From assembly GCA_900696515.1 (NCBI GenBank), contig CAADGK010000099.1, positions 1 through 64,000 of the forward strand: a stretch of DNA of 64,000 nucleotides. Direction: 5' to 3'. Positions 1 to 8,801 of this stretch are shown here, one piece after another (positions within the stretch are counted from its first letter, which is position 1; every line of letters begins with the position of its first letter). The notes under the pieces were generated by a model, which ran no database searches, had not been told where the DNA came from, and saw only the letters and a list, made by a program, of their open reading frames with translations. This stretch comes from an uncultured Nitrosospira sp. (GTDB taxonomy: Bacteria > Nitrospirota > Nitrospiria > Nitrospirales > Nitrospiraceae). The translations under genes and the position numbers were made by a program.

Positions 1-44
1 GCATCTCAGTGGGCATCTGTGGACCTAACCAGAGGAGACCATAG

Positions 45-2162
45 ATGATACATGTTGTAGAGGTAGAAGTTGCCGGTCGTACGCTTCGGCTTGAAACCGG
101 TCGCGTCGCGAAACAAGCCGATGGTTCCATTTGGGCCTCCTACGGCGATACAGTGGTTCTGGCCACGGCGGTTTCAGCCCAAACGGCCAAGCCAGGGATC
201 GACTTTCTTCCATTGACGGTCGACTACCAGGAAAAAGCCTATGCGGCCGGCAAGATTCCCGGAGGCTATTTTAAGCGTGAAGGTCGACCGGCAGAGAAAG
301 AGGTTTTGACCAGCCGATTGATCGATCGTCCTCTCCGTCCGCTCTTCCCCGAAGGCTTCTATTTCGAAACCCAGGTCATTGCCTCGGTCCTCTCGGCAGA
401 CAAGACGGGTTCGTCCGACGTGATCGGCATCACTGCCGCCTCCGCCGCCCTGGCTGTGTCCAATATTCCATTCAACGGACCCGTCGCCGGAGTAAAGATC
501 GGCTGTATTAAGGGGCAGCTCGTCGTGAATCCAGACCTCGAAGCCATGGAACAGAGCGACCTCCATCTTGTGGTGGCCGGGACGGCCGATGCGGTCATGA
601 TGGTGGAGGCGGGTGCCAACGAGCTTTCTGAACAAACTATGCTGCAGGCGTTGGAGTTAGCGCACAATGAGATCAAAAAGATTGTTCGGAAGATCGATGA
701 ATTAGCGAAGAAGGTCGGGCGCGCCAAGCGAGACGTCATACAGGAATCGATTGATCCCACCCTGCAGGCGGAGATTAAGTTTCTGGTGGCCCAGCCGATT
801 CGCGACGCCATCATGATTTCCAACAAGAGCGCGCGGCAGGAGCGATTGGATCAGATCCTTGCAGAGACCATTCAGAAGCTCCAAAAACCGGAAGACGGCT
901 CACGGGAGCGGCATGTCAAAATCGTCTTTCATCAGCTGGAGTACACTGAAGTCCGGAAAATGATTTTGGAGAAGCAGTCACGGGCGGACGGACGCGGGCC
1001 GTCTGATATCCGGCCGATCACCTGTGAAGTCGGCGCCTTGCCGCGCGCGCATGGTTCGGCAATCTTCACTCGCGGAGAAACGCAGAGCCTGGCTGTTGTG
1101 ACGCTGGGGACGACGGATGATGAGCAGCGGATTGATGCGTTGGAAGGCGAATATACCCGCACATTCATGCTGCATTACAATTTCCCTCCCTTCAGTGTCG
1201 GAGAAGCGAGACCGCTTCGCTCACCCGGCAGACGTGAGGTCGGCCACGGTGCATTGGCGGAGCGGGCGCTGAAGCCTGTCATCCCTGGTAAGGATGTGTT
1301 TCCCTACACGCTGCGCATTGTGTCCGAGATTCTGGAATCCAATGGCTCTTCCTCAATGGCCACGGTGTGCGGGGGGACGTTGGCCATGATGGACGCGGGT
1401 GTTCCGATCAAGGAGCCTGTTGCTGGTATTGCGATGGGGCTCATTAAAGAAGGAAACGATGTCATCATCTTGTCCGACATTCTCGGCCTTGAGGATCACT
1501 TGGGTGATATGGATTTCAAAGTGTGCGGGACGAAGAACGGAGTGACGGCACTTCAAATGGACATCAAGATCGGCGGGATTACCACTGCCTTGATGCAGCA
1601 AGCGCTGGAACAGGCTCGATCGGGGCGTCTCCACATTCTGAGCCGCATGTCGAACGCGCTCCAGGGACCACGGACCGACCTCTCACCCTTTGCGCCTCGC
1701 ATCCACACGATGAAGGTCAAGCAGGACAAAATACGGGACATCATCGGGCAGGGAGGGAAGACGATCCGTGGAATTCAAGCCGATTGTGGCGTCAAGATCA
1801 GTGTTGAAGACAGCGGGATCGTGACGATCGCCTCTTCGGACGGTGAATCGTTGCAAAAAGCCAAGGATATCATCAACCGCTTGACCGAGGAAGTCGAGGT
1901 CGGGAAGGTGTATTCGGGGACAGTAAGAAAGATCATGGACTTCGGTGCCTTTGTCGAGGTATTGCCGGGGACGGATGGACTCGTGCATATCTCTCAGCTC
2001 GCCCATCATCGTGTGAAGTCGGTGTCGGATGAAGTGGCCGAAGGGGACCAAATTCTTGTCAAAGTGCTTGAAATCGATAAGCAGGGGAAAATTCGCCTCA
2101 GTAGAAAAGAGACGATGCCGGCACCGACCACCAGCGGTGCGCCGGATTCAACGGGTGGGTAG
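45..2162 (+). CDS. pnp: Polyribonucleotide nucleotidyltransferase (PNPase)
   Basis: Cytoplasmic phosphorolytic 3'-to-5' exoribonuclease that degrades RNA with phosphate to nucleoside diphosphates. The 705 residues match the usual family length. Domains in order: first RNase PH-like domain (about 10-145, with GGYFKREGRP), a helical linker, the catalytic second RNase PH-like domain from about residue 312 (DGRGPSDIRPI), a KH domain near 560-615 (IGQGGKTIRG) and an S1 domain from about 619 (DFGAFVEV, DGLVHISQL). The ATG follows an AGAGGAGA ribosome site. Only 44 bases precede the gene, so whether rpsO lies upstream, as is common, cannot be seen. The next gene begins three bases after the stop, so the two are probably cotranscribed. 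Confidence 0.97.
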   Translation: MIHVVEVEVAGRTLRLETGRVAKQADGSIWASYGDTVVLATAVSAQTAKPGIDFLPLTVDYQEKAYAAGKIPGGYFKREGRPAEKEVLTSRLIDRPLRPLFPEGFYFETQVIASVLSADKTGSSDVIGITAASAALAVSNIPFNGPVAGVKIGCIKGQLVVNPDLEAMEQSDLHLVVAGTADAVMMVEAGANELSEQTMLQALELAHNEIKKIVRKIDELAKKVGRAKRDVIQESIDPTLQAEIKFLVAQPIRDAIMISNKSARQERLDQILAETIQKLQKPEDGSRERHVKIVFHQLEYTEVRKMILEKQSRADGRGPSDIRPITCEVGALPRAHGSAIFTRGETQSLAVVTLGTTDDEQRIDALEGEYTRTFMLHYNFPPFSVGEARPLRSPGRREVGHGALAERALKPVIPGKDVFPYTLRIVSEILESNGSSSMATVCGGTLAMMDAGVPIKEPVAGIAMGLIKEGNDVIILSDILGLEDHLGDMDFKVCGTKNGVTALQMDIKIGGITTALMQQALEQARSGRLHILSRMSNALQGPRTDLSPFAPRIHTMKVKQDKIRDIIGQGGKTIRGIQADCGVKISVEDSGIVTIASSDGESLQKAKDIINRLTEEVEVGKVYSGTVRKIMDFGAFVEVLPGTDGLVHISQLAHHRVKSVSDEVAEGDQILVKVLEIDKQGKIRLSRKETMPAPTTSGAPDSTGG

Positions 2163-2165
2163 CAC

Positions 2166-3467
2166 TTGTACCGCAAGGTCATCCTCAAGAACGGGATTCG
2201 CTTGGTCACCGAGCGAATCCCGACCGTCAAGTCCGTCACCATAGGTCTCTGGGTGAATGCCGGTTCTCGGGATGAGCGTTCCGAAGAAGCCGGGTATTCT
2301 CACTTCATCGAGCATATGCTGTTCAAAGGAACAGCGTCACGATCCGCGACGGACATCTCCCGGGAAATTGACGCACTCGGCGGTGAAATGAATGCGTTTA
2401 CTACGCGGGAGACGACGACCTTCTACGTCAAAGTGCTTGATCAGCATCTCTCTCAAGCCTTGGATCTTCTCTCCGATCTGTTCTTGCATTCTCGTCTCCA
2501 CCCGAAGGAAATTGAAAAAGAGAAGCAGGTGGTGCTCGAAGAAATTCGCATGGTGCAAGACGATCCCGAGGATCTCGTTCAAGAGTTACACACCAAGTTG
2601 GTGATGGGCGCGCATGCATTGAGTCGCCCCATCCTTGGGAAGGCATCCACGATCGCTCGCATTCGTCGTCAAGATCTTCTTGAGTACATTGAGCGACAAT
2701 ATCGCCCGGAAGACATTGTCGTGGCGGTCGCGGGGAACTTCGATGAGCGGATGCTTGAGAAAATGATGGCCCGGCTCTTTGGACGTTACCAGATCTCGAA
2801 GACCGGCGATTCGAGAACACGTTGGCCGGCTGAACTGCATGGCGGTGTGACCCTGAAACAGAAGCCCTTGGAGCAGGTCCATCTCTGCGTCGGACTTCAG
2901 GGGATTGCGGCCGGGCATAAGGACCGATATGTGATCTATGCACTCAACAGCGTCTTAGGAGGCAGCGTCAGCTCGAGACTCTTCCAGGAGATCAGAGAGA
3001 AACGCGGATTATCCTACTCAATTTATTCATTCTTATCGGGTTATTCTGATACCGGTACGGTCACTGTCTATGCGGGAACCAGAGCGGGCGAGGTTGCGCG
3101 TGTTCTGGACCTGATTGCTCGGGAAATTCAAAAAATGGCCGGCCGGGGAATGACCAGTGAGGAACTCAAACGGACCAAGGAGCAAATGAAAGGCGGTCTG
3201 ATGTTGAGTCTGGAGAGTTCACACAGCCGTATGAACAAACTTGCGAAGGATGAACTCATTGCCGGAACGCACACTTCCTTAGAGGAAATGATCTCGGAAA
3301 TTGATGCCGTGACGGAACAACAGGTCAGCCGAGTGGCACGCACCCTGTTTACAACCGAGTATATGGCGGTGACGGGTTTGGGACCGCTTTCATCACGACA
3401 GGTCAAGGTGCTAGGAAACCGGTTCCCTCTGTCGATGGCGCAATCACGAGAAAATACGAGAGCATAA
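2166..3467 (+). CDS. M16 family zinc protease (processing-peptidase-like)
   Basis: Pitrilysin/insulinase-type metalloprotease of 433 residues. The inverted zinc motif HxxEH is visible as HFIEH at residues 46-50, and the distal glutamate ligand probably lies in VVLEEIRM about 75 residues later. The second half (from about 220, KPLEQVHLCVGLQG) is the inactive M16 C-terminal domain with the GGSVSSRLFQEIREKRGLSY segment typical of bacterial processing-peptidase-like members. The start codon is TTG, three bases after the pnp stop; a pnp-M16 pairing is common in bacteria. No signal peptide is seen, so a cytoplasmic location is likely. The substrate is unknown. Confidence 0.93.
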   Translation: MYRKVILKNGIRLVTERIPTVKSVTIGLWVNAGSRDERSEEAGYSHFIEHMLFKGTASRSATDISREIDALGGEMNAFTTRETTTFYVKVLDQHLSQALDLLSDLFLHSRLHPKEIEKEKQVVLEEIRMVQDDPEDLVQELHTKLVMGAHALSRPILGKASTIARIRRQDLLEYIERQYRPEDIVVAVAGNFDERMLEKMMARLFGRYQISKTGDSRTRWPAELHGGVTLKQKPLEQVHLCVGLQGIAAGHKDRYVIYALNSVLGGSVSSRLFQEIREKRGLSYSIYSFLSGYSDTGTVTVYAGTRAGEVARVLDLIAREIQKMAGRGMTSEELKRTKEQMKGGLMLSLESSHSRMNKLAKDELIAGTHTSLEEMISEIDAVTEQQVSRVARTLFTTEYMAVTGLGPLSSRQVKVLGNRFPLSMAQSRENTRA

Positions 3468-3543
3468 AACCATCTAAGCTATTGTTTTCCTGTTGCGCAT
3501 CGTAGTATTTTCGAAACTAAGGCTGTACGTGAGAAACATGCCC

Positions 3544-3572
3544 TTGACAGAACAGCTCAGTTTCAGTACCGT
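3544..3572 (+). promoter_or_regulatory. Possible sigma-70-type promoter
   Basis: A perfect TTGACA (3544-3549) is followed after 17 bases by TACCGT, a weak -10 match. It lies in the 272-base gap between the M16 gene and the first exported-protein gene. It would give a leader of roughly 160 bases. Only the -35 box is convincing. Confidence 0.3.
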
Positions 3573-3739
3573 TCCACGTCTATTACCCTGGCTTGTGACT
3601 TCTGCCTTGGGCACTGAAGAAGTTAGAGGGCAAGTGAGTCTGTAAGAGAATAATTCGCTGCATCCACGATGATCAGCTGAAAGTGATCAATAGCTTATCG
3701 AAGACAAGAGCAATCAATCTGATGAAGGAGGGACGAGGT

Positions 3740-4255
3740 ATGAAAAAGGCTGTCATTCTAGCTGCCGCCATCCTATCTACCAGTTTCGGCTTGCTAGCGG
3801 CCGAATCTTCATTCGCTGCTGGCGCCATCGAACATCTTGGTCTTGCGGATGCCGTCGTTGGGGGAAAGCCAATGAAGGCCGAAGCTGGGGTTAAGACGTT
3901 GCAAGGCCGTGTCTGGTCTCAGTGGGCGGATAATCCAGATGGAGAACTGTTGTTCGGGATTCAGTACTGGAATTCAGGCGAGCAAGGATCCGGAGACGCG
4001 GGTGGTCGATCATCCACCATGCTGGATGTGAAACCGCCGGACCCTCTCTTTACCTGTTGTGCCTGGGGGTTTGTCGGGGGAACCGAAAAGAACTCGGCCT
4101 ATTCCGGCTGGTACCACGCCGCCACGACCGTTCGGCTTGCCGTGAAGGATAAGGCCCTGATGGATAAAATCATCAAGGCCTCACAAGAATTGGTCGCCAT
4201 GGAGGTCACCCTCGACGGTCGGACCATCACCGGCTTCAAGATATTGAAAGACTAG
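3740..4255 (+). CDS. Exported protein of unknown function
   Basis: Not recognised. The track starts at 3683, but the ATG at 3740 is preferred: it follows a strong GGAGGGA site and begins a clear signal peptide (MKKAVILAAAILSTSFG, likely cleaved after SFAAG). The mature protein is about 145 residues, with a CC pair in the middle (FTCCAWGFVGG) and no membrane segment, so it is probably periplasmic or secreted. It is followed 44 bases later by a second exported protein, and both end before one strong terminator, suggesting a two-gene operon. The two proteins share the idea of an N-terminal phrase reading LQGRVWS / IQGRVIV, but I see no strong overall similarity. Confidence 0.8.
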   Translation: MKKAVILAAAILSTSFGLLAAESSFAAGAIEHLGLADAVVGGKPMKAEAGVKTLQGRVWSQWADNPDGELLFGIQYWNSGEQGSGDAGGRSSTMLDVKPPDPLFTCCAWGFVGGTEKNSAYSGWYHAATTVRLAVKDKALMDKIIKASQELVAMEVTLDGRTITGFKILKD

Positions 4256-4299
4256 CCACTTCTTTAGTCCAGCACGTTGATGTGAAGGAGGACGCGATT

Positions 4300-4962
4300 A
4301 TGATGTTTTCGAAACAAGGTGGAGCCATCTTGGCAGCCGTTGCCCTCGTAGCCGGCATGGTGTCGAGCGCCTCGGCCATTGAATCATTTCAAGAGCGATT
4401 CGAATGGGGCGATATGAGCAAGCCCACGACGATACAGGGGCGAGTGATTGTCCTGGATCCCTATGATGAAGCCGTGTGGATCAACGTGGCTGTGTTCGGT
4501 GGTAATGCCGAGAGTGGCTTATACTGGCAGAAAGTTCACCCCGGTAAGAACCTGAAGTTCTATGCTGAGAAATCTGCCTGGCAAGAATTGCAGAAAATGG
4601 GGCGCCCTCATGCAGGACCAGCGGCCGCGAAGGAAGTTCCACCCGGGAGTACGACAGACCTGATTGAGTTTGTCGCCACAGAAACAGAACAGAACCATCG
4701 GGTGATTTCTGCGGTGAAGAGGATTCCCGAAGTATCCGGTGCAATGGGTAAACCTCTAAGCATGTCCGCGCTTCGACTCAAGGAATGCGCCGGGAAAAAC
4801 GAATTCGAGTCAGCCTGTAACAAAGCCAAGACCGGCCTCAATACTTCACCGGTCACACCCGACGGAAGCAATGTCGGCATGCAATACGATGTGATGCTTC
4901 CTGGTGGGAAGACCCTCGGCGGCTTGATTCCTTGGACCGCGCAGTATAATCAGGCCCACTGA
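4300..4962 (+). CDS. Exported protein of unknown function
   Basis: Not recognised. 220 residues from the ATG at 4300; the GTG at 4282 used by the track would place AAGGAGGA inside the gene, whereas this site sits ideally before 4300. The N-terminus is a signal peptide (GGAILAAVALVAGMVSSASA). The mature part contains TIQGRVIVLDPYDEAVWINV, charged and soluble in character, and two cysteines near the C-terminus (KECAGKNEFESACNKA) that could form a disulfide in the periplasm. It forms an apparent operon with the preceding exported protein and ends 20 bases before a strong terminator. Confidence 0.8.
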   Translation: MMFSKQGGAILAAVALVAGMVSSASAIESFQERFEWGDMSKPTTIQGRVIVLDPYDEAVWINVAVFGGNAESGLYWQKVHPGKNLKFYAEKSAWQELQKMGRPHAGPAAAKEVPPGSTTDLIEFVATETEQNHRVISAVKRIPEVSGAMGKPLSMSALRLKECAGKNEFESACNKAKTGLNTSPVTPDGSNVGMQYDVMLPGGKTLGGLIPWTAQYNQAH

Positions 4963-4981
4963 ATACGCTATTAAACGGCAG

Positions 4982-5023
4982 AGAGGGCGGCACTCCTTCC
5001 GGGAGTGCCGCCCTCTTTATTTT
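4982..5023 (+). terminator. Strong rho-independent terminator
   Basis: A 14-base-pair GC-rich stem (AGAGGGCGGCACTC with GAGTGCCGCCCTCT) and a short loop are followed by a T-rich run (TTTATTTT). It closes the operon of the two exported proteins. mutS converges from the other side, about 200 bases away. Confidence 0.9.
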
Positions 5024-5235
5024 GGGCCTGGGTTCCACGGTTGCCACCCAAGGCACGGTCAAAAACTCCAGTCGTGACGAAAGAACTCCTGTGTTGCAGC
5101 AAGAAAGCATTTACCAGGTTCAATTACAGGCGCAGTTCAAAATTGACAACGTAAAACATCAAGGGGCAACATTTTTGGAGAAACATGTTATGGCAGGCCT
5201 CTTTTAATGGGAACTCTGGAATGAGTGGGTCAGGA

Positions 5236-7893
5236 TTATTGACTGATCGATGATTCGTTTGTGTCTATTCTAGCCATCCGTTGTAGCTCGGCGAGACGGT
5301 TCAGAGCATCGAGTGGGGTTAGTGAGAATAGGTCGATCTGTTTAACCTCCTCTATCAAGGGGTGGGGTTGAGGAAGCGCGGGGGAAGCGGATTGTGATGG
5401 AACGGTAGCAGAGACGTGAGCGGACGCCTCGGGTCGTTCAAGTTGCGATAAGACTGCTTGAGCACGATGAACCACTTCCGGAGGAAGCCCTGCAAGTTTG
5501 GCCACGTGAATGCCATAACTACGATCTGCCTTCCCGGCAACGATTTTTCTCAGAAATACAATATCTCCATCGCGCTCCTGCACGGCCACACGATAGTTCT
5601 TAATCCCCGTGCGTTGAGATTCCAATTGAGTCATTTCGTGATAGTGTGTGGCAAAGAGTGTGCGCGCGCCCAGCTTGGTGCAGTCATGGATATACTCCGC
5701 TATGGCCCACGCAAGGCTGAGACCATCGTAGGTGCTGGTCCCGCGGCCAATTTCATCGAGTAAGAGCAAACTCCGCTGCGTGGCGTTCCTCAGAATATGG
5801 GATGTTTCAACCATTTCAACCATGAAGGTGCTTTGCCCTGCAGCCAGATTGTCAGATGCACCTACTCTGGTGAAAATGCGATCGGCTATGCCGATGTGAG
5901 CCTCTGTTGCCGGGACAAAGCTTCCTACCTGAGCCATTAACACGATCAAGGCTACCTGCCGAAGATAGGTGCTCTTGCCGGCCATATTGGGGCCGGTGAT
6001 GATGAGCAGTCGATCCGTTCCAAGATCCAGTTTCGAGTCGTTCGGCACAAAAACGGTGTCGTGACAGAGCCGTTCGACGACGGGATGTCGGCCGTCTTTT
6101 ATCAGAAGCGTACCCCCGTCCGTGACCGCCGGCTTTGCGTAGCGGTAGAGGGCTGCTGCCTCGGCTAAACCGGCTAGGACATCGACCAGCGCCAACAATG
6201 TCGCCATCCTGTCCAGTCGATGGGTCTCTGTTGCCAGTCGAGAACGAAGAGTCGTGAAGGCTTCCTGTTCGGAGGCGAGGAGTTTCACATCGGCACCGAT
6301 CACCCGTTGTTCCAGTTCCTGTAGTTCAGCCGTCGTAAACCGCTCTGCATTGACGAGTGTTTGCTTTCGAATGTAGTCCGGTGGGACTCGGTTCAGGTTG
6401 GTTTTGGTAATCTCAATGTAGTAGCCGAACACCTGATTGTAGCGCACCTTCAACGACTCAATTCCGGTTCGTTCTCGCTCTCGACTTTCCAGTGCGGCAA
6501 TCCATTCCTTCCCTTCCTTGCTGGCTTTTCGAAGTTCGTCGATCTCAGGAGCATAGCCTTCTTGAATGATATTCCCGTCACGTAACGAATGCGGCGCATC
6601 CGGCCGGATCGATCGTTGAATCAGATCGTACAGATCCTCAGCCTGATCCCATGTTTCAAAGGACTCCGCCAATAGTCGGCTGTGAAGTGATGTCAACTGG
6701 GCGGAGATCTCAGGCAGGGCGGCAAGAGACTGCTTTAACGCCAGCAATTCACGCGGGTTGGCTAAACCAAGGGTGATACGCGTGCCCAACCGGGCAATAT
6801 CTTGAACCTCCCGTAACGCTCTGCGTAGGGCTGTTCGTACGAACAAACTTTCCTTAAGTTCCTCGACGGCATCAAGGCGTGCTTGGATTCGCTCGCAATG
6901 CAACAAAGGCATCACCAACCACTGGCGCAACAGCCGACATCCCATTGCAGTAACCGTGTGGTCCAATACGGATAGCAGCGTTAAAGGACCAGTTGCCTCC
7001 GTCTGCTCCTTGGCAGACAGGGGTTTCAGGAGTTCCAGATTTCGAATGGTCGTCGCATCGAGATGCATGATCTCGTTGTTCCCACGAACCGATAATCGGC
7101 GGATATGATCCAACGGCACGGTCGGCTGAGTCTCACGGAAATAGTCCAGCACCGCACCGGCTGCACCAAGAGCGGCTGGGAGTCCAGGACATCCCAGACT
7201 TTCAAGTGAGTTGCAGCGAAAGTGACTGGTCAATATCTGTGTGGCACGTTGTAGCTCAAATGCAGCCGCCGGACGTGCACATAGGCGCGGGCCTGTAATC
7301 TGTTTGAGCCATCGCGCGCTCTGGCTATCGAGGCCGGTCGGGAAGATCAGTTCCCGGGGTTCGAGGCGAGAGAGGTCATTCTGAGCCTGGCTCACTGCGT
7401 CTGATCCTCGAAACTCCGTCAGCCAGAACTCACCTGTGGACACCTCGAGATTGGCAAGTCCGATCCGCATGCTGAAATCGGCATCGGGATGAACGGCGAT
7501 GGCAGCCAGATAGTTGAGCTCTCCCGGGATCAGGAACTCGGTGTCCACTAATGTCCCGGGTGTGTAGAGTCGGACGACCTCGCGCCGCACGAGACCCTTG
7601 GCGGACTTGGGGTCCTCCACTTGCTCACATAAGGCGACCAATCGTCCGGCGCTGAGCAATTTCGCAATGTAGCCAGTCGCAGAATGGTACGGGACGCCGC
7701 ACAGCGGGATCGGCTGAACACTGTTCTTGTCTCGGGAGGTCAAGGCAATGGAAAGGAGCCGGGACGCTTCCAGGGCGTCTTCGTAGAACATCTCGTAAAA
7801 ATCTCCGACACGGAAAAATAAAATCGCGTCAGGGTATCCCTGCTTGATGTCTCGGAACTGGCGCATGAGAGGACTGAGAGCCGTCTCACTCAT
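5236..7893 (-). CDS. mutS: DNA mismatch repair protein MutS
   Basis: Recognises mismatches and small loops and starts methyl-independent or MutL-dependent repair. The track ORF has 96 extra residues that are merely a read-through of the upstream gene region; the ATG at 7893 gives 885 residues starting MSETALSP and matches family length. The mismatch-wedge motif F-x-E is FYE at residues 32-34 (GDFYEMFYEDA). Walker A is GPNMAGKST at about 634, Walker B LLLLDEIGRG follows, then the STYDGLSLAWA segment. The C-terminal tail (LIEEVKQIDLFSLTPLDALN) is the usual dimer/tetramer tail. Its start overlaps the stop of the upstream membrane-protein gene by 8 bases, so translation is probably coupled. No mutL is in the window. 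Confidence 0.97.
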   Translation of the reverse strand: MSETALSPLMRQFRDIKQGYPDAILFFRVGDFYEMFYEDALEASRLLSIALTSRDKNSVQPIPLCGVPYHSATGYIAKLLSAGRLVALCEQVEDPKSAKGLVRREVVRLYTPGTLVDTEFLIPGELNYLAAIAVHPDADFSMRIGLANLEVSTGEFWLTEFRGSDAVSQAQNDLSRLEPRELIFPTGLDSQSARWLKQITGPRLCARPAAAFELQRATQILTSHFRCNSLESLGCPGLPAALGAAGAVLDYFRETQPTVPLDHIRRLSVRGNNEIMHLDATTIRNLELLKPLSAKEQTEATGPLTLLSVLDHTVTAMGCRLLRQWLVMPLLHCERIQARLDAVEELKESLFVRTALRRALREVQDIARLGTRITLGLANPRELLALKQSLAALPEISAQLTSLHSRLLAESFETWDQAEDLYDLIQRSIRPDAPHSLRDGNIIQEGYAPEIDELRKASKEGKEWIAALESRERERTGIESLKVRYNQVFGYYIEITKTNLNRVPPDYIRKQTLVNAERFTTAELQELEQRVIGADVKLLASEQEAFTTLRSRLATETHRLDRMATLLALVDVLAGLAEAAALYRYAKPAVTDGGTLLIKDGRHPVVERLCHDTVFVPNDSKLDLGTDRLLIITGPNMAGKSTYLRQVALIVLMAQVGSFVPATEAHIGIADRIFTRVGASDNLAAGQSTFMVEMVETSHILRNATQRSLLLLDEIGRGTSTYDGLSLAWAIAEYIHDCTKLGARTLFATHYHEMTQLESQRTGIKNYRVAVQERDGDIVFLRKIVAGKADRSYGIHVAKLAGLPPEVVHRAQAVLSQLERPEASAHVSATVPSQSASPALPQPHPLIEEVKQIDLFSLTPLDALNRLAELQRMARIDTNESSISQ

Positions 7894-8230
7894 CAGCAAA
7901 ATGTCTCGCAGGTTCCAGATCTCCCGGGGCGGGGGTCCGTCCGGATACCTTCTCGATCGATTGTCGGAGCCGCTCGAGGTCCACTTCCGCTTGTTGCAGG
8001 GCCTTCGTCTTTCGGCGTAGTTGAATACGGCTGCGCACCCAAGGAGGGCAGAGCAGGATGGCGGCAACCAGGAGCCCCACGACGAATCCGGCCATAACGG
8101 GTTTATAAATGGGTGTGGAGGCCTCAAGCAAGCCGAAGAAATACCGCAGGGTGACTTCCTGTTCCTGGTTTTGGAGAACAAATGCCAGTGAAAGTAGCAA
8201 GAGGATGCCGACGAGAATCAGTCGCGTCAT
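7886..8230 (-). CDS. LapA-domain (DUF1049-like) small membrane protein
   Basis: 114 residues with two predicted membrane helices (about 4-21 LILVGILLLLSLAFVLQN and 45-62) followed by a basic stretch and a short coiled coil (KTKALQQAEVDLERLRQS). The order helix, NQEQEVTLRYF-like strand, helix, coiled coil is that of the LapA/YciS (DUF1049) family, inner-membrane proteins linked in enterics to lipopolysaccharide assembly control. Its ATG overlaps the tsaE stop by 4 bases (ATGA) and its stop overlaps the mutS start. Function here is not established. Confidence 0.75.
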   Translation of the reverse strand: MTRLILVGILLLLSLAFVLQNQEQEVTLRYFFGLLEASTPIYKPVMAGFVVGLLVAAILLCPPWVRSRIQLRRKTKALQQAEVDLERLRQSIEKVSGRTPAPGDLEPARHFADE

Positions 8231-8778
8231 CGAGGAGACGCCTTTCTCTTTCCACTCAGTCCGGATTGTTGCAGTCGACCGCGCCTCTTGGCCGAAGGCA
8301 AGACTTTCATGATACGTGCCAATAGGGCACGGGACCCTTCCCCCTGTGCCACGAACTGAACGGATCGAGTAGCGACTGTCCTGTGGGCTAATAGGACTTC
8401 GAGTCGGTCGGAAGGGAGTAGGCTTGGGAATCGATCAGCCCACTCAACAACCGTCACTCCGTTGTCGGCAAAGACCTCAGCGAAGCCAATGGCCTCGGCT
8501 TCTTCAGGGCTTCTCAATCGGTATAGATCCATATGCGTTAACGGGAGTCGCCCGTGGTATCGGTGCATCAGCATGAATGTTGGACTGGTCACCGAGCTGG
8601 GGGGTGCCTCAAGGCCGGAGACAATTCCGTGGACTAATGCAGTCTTACCAGCTCCCAGATCACCGATCAATGCCAGCACGTCTCCTTCACGAAGGACCTG
8701 TCCGATAGCCGTCCCTATCAACTCCGTCTCACGTCGAGAATTCAGAACAAGACCACGGGAGCGAGCTGGTCGGGCCAT
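8227..8778 (-). CDS. tsaE: tRNA threonylcarbamoyladenosine biosynthesis ATPase TsaE
   Basis: ATPase partner of TsaB and TsaD in making the t6A37 modification of ANN-decoding tRNAs. Walker A is GDLGAGKTALVHG near residue 40; SPTFMLMHRY, HMDLYRL and VVEWADRF are the other family hallmarks. The protein from ATG 8778 has 183 residues; the track's TTG at 8793 adds five. Neither has an obvious ribosome site, so the start is uncertain. The C-terminus is longer than in E. coli and basic (AKRRGRLQQSGLSGKRKASPR). It sits just after nnr, a pairing found in many bacteria, where the two are sometimes fused. Confidence 0.93.
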   Translation of the reverse strand: MARPARSRGLVLNSRRETELIGTAIGQVLREGDVLALIGDLGAGKTALVHGIVSGLEAPPSSVTSPTFMLMHRYHGRLPLTHMDLYRLRSPEEAEAIGFAEVFADNGVTVVEWADRFPSLLPSDRLEVLLAHRTVATRSVQFVAQGEGSRALLARIMKVLPSAKRRGRLQQSGLSGKRKASPR

Positions 8779-8801
8779 AGAGATGCCGTTCAATCAGACC
8801 G

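Noticed and set aside
5022-5207. 61-codon plus-strand ORF after the terminator
   Set aside because: No ribosome site, no family features, follows a terminator and lies in a convergent gap.
7894-8181. 96-residue N-terminal extension of MutS in the track
   Set aside because: Lies inside the LapA-like gene in another frame; family proteins begin near MSETALSPLMRQF.
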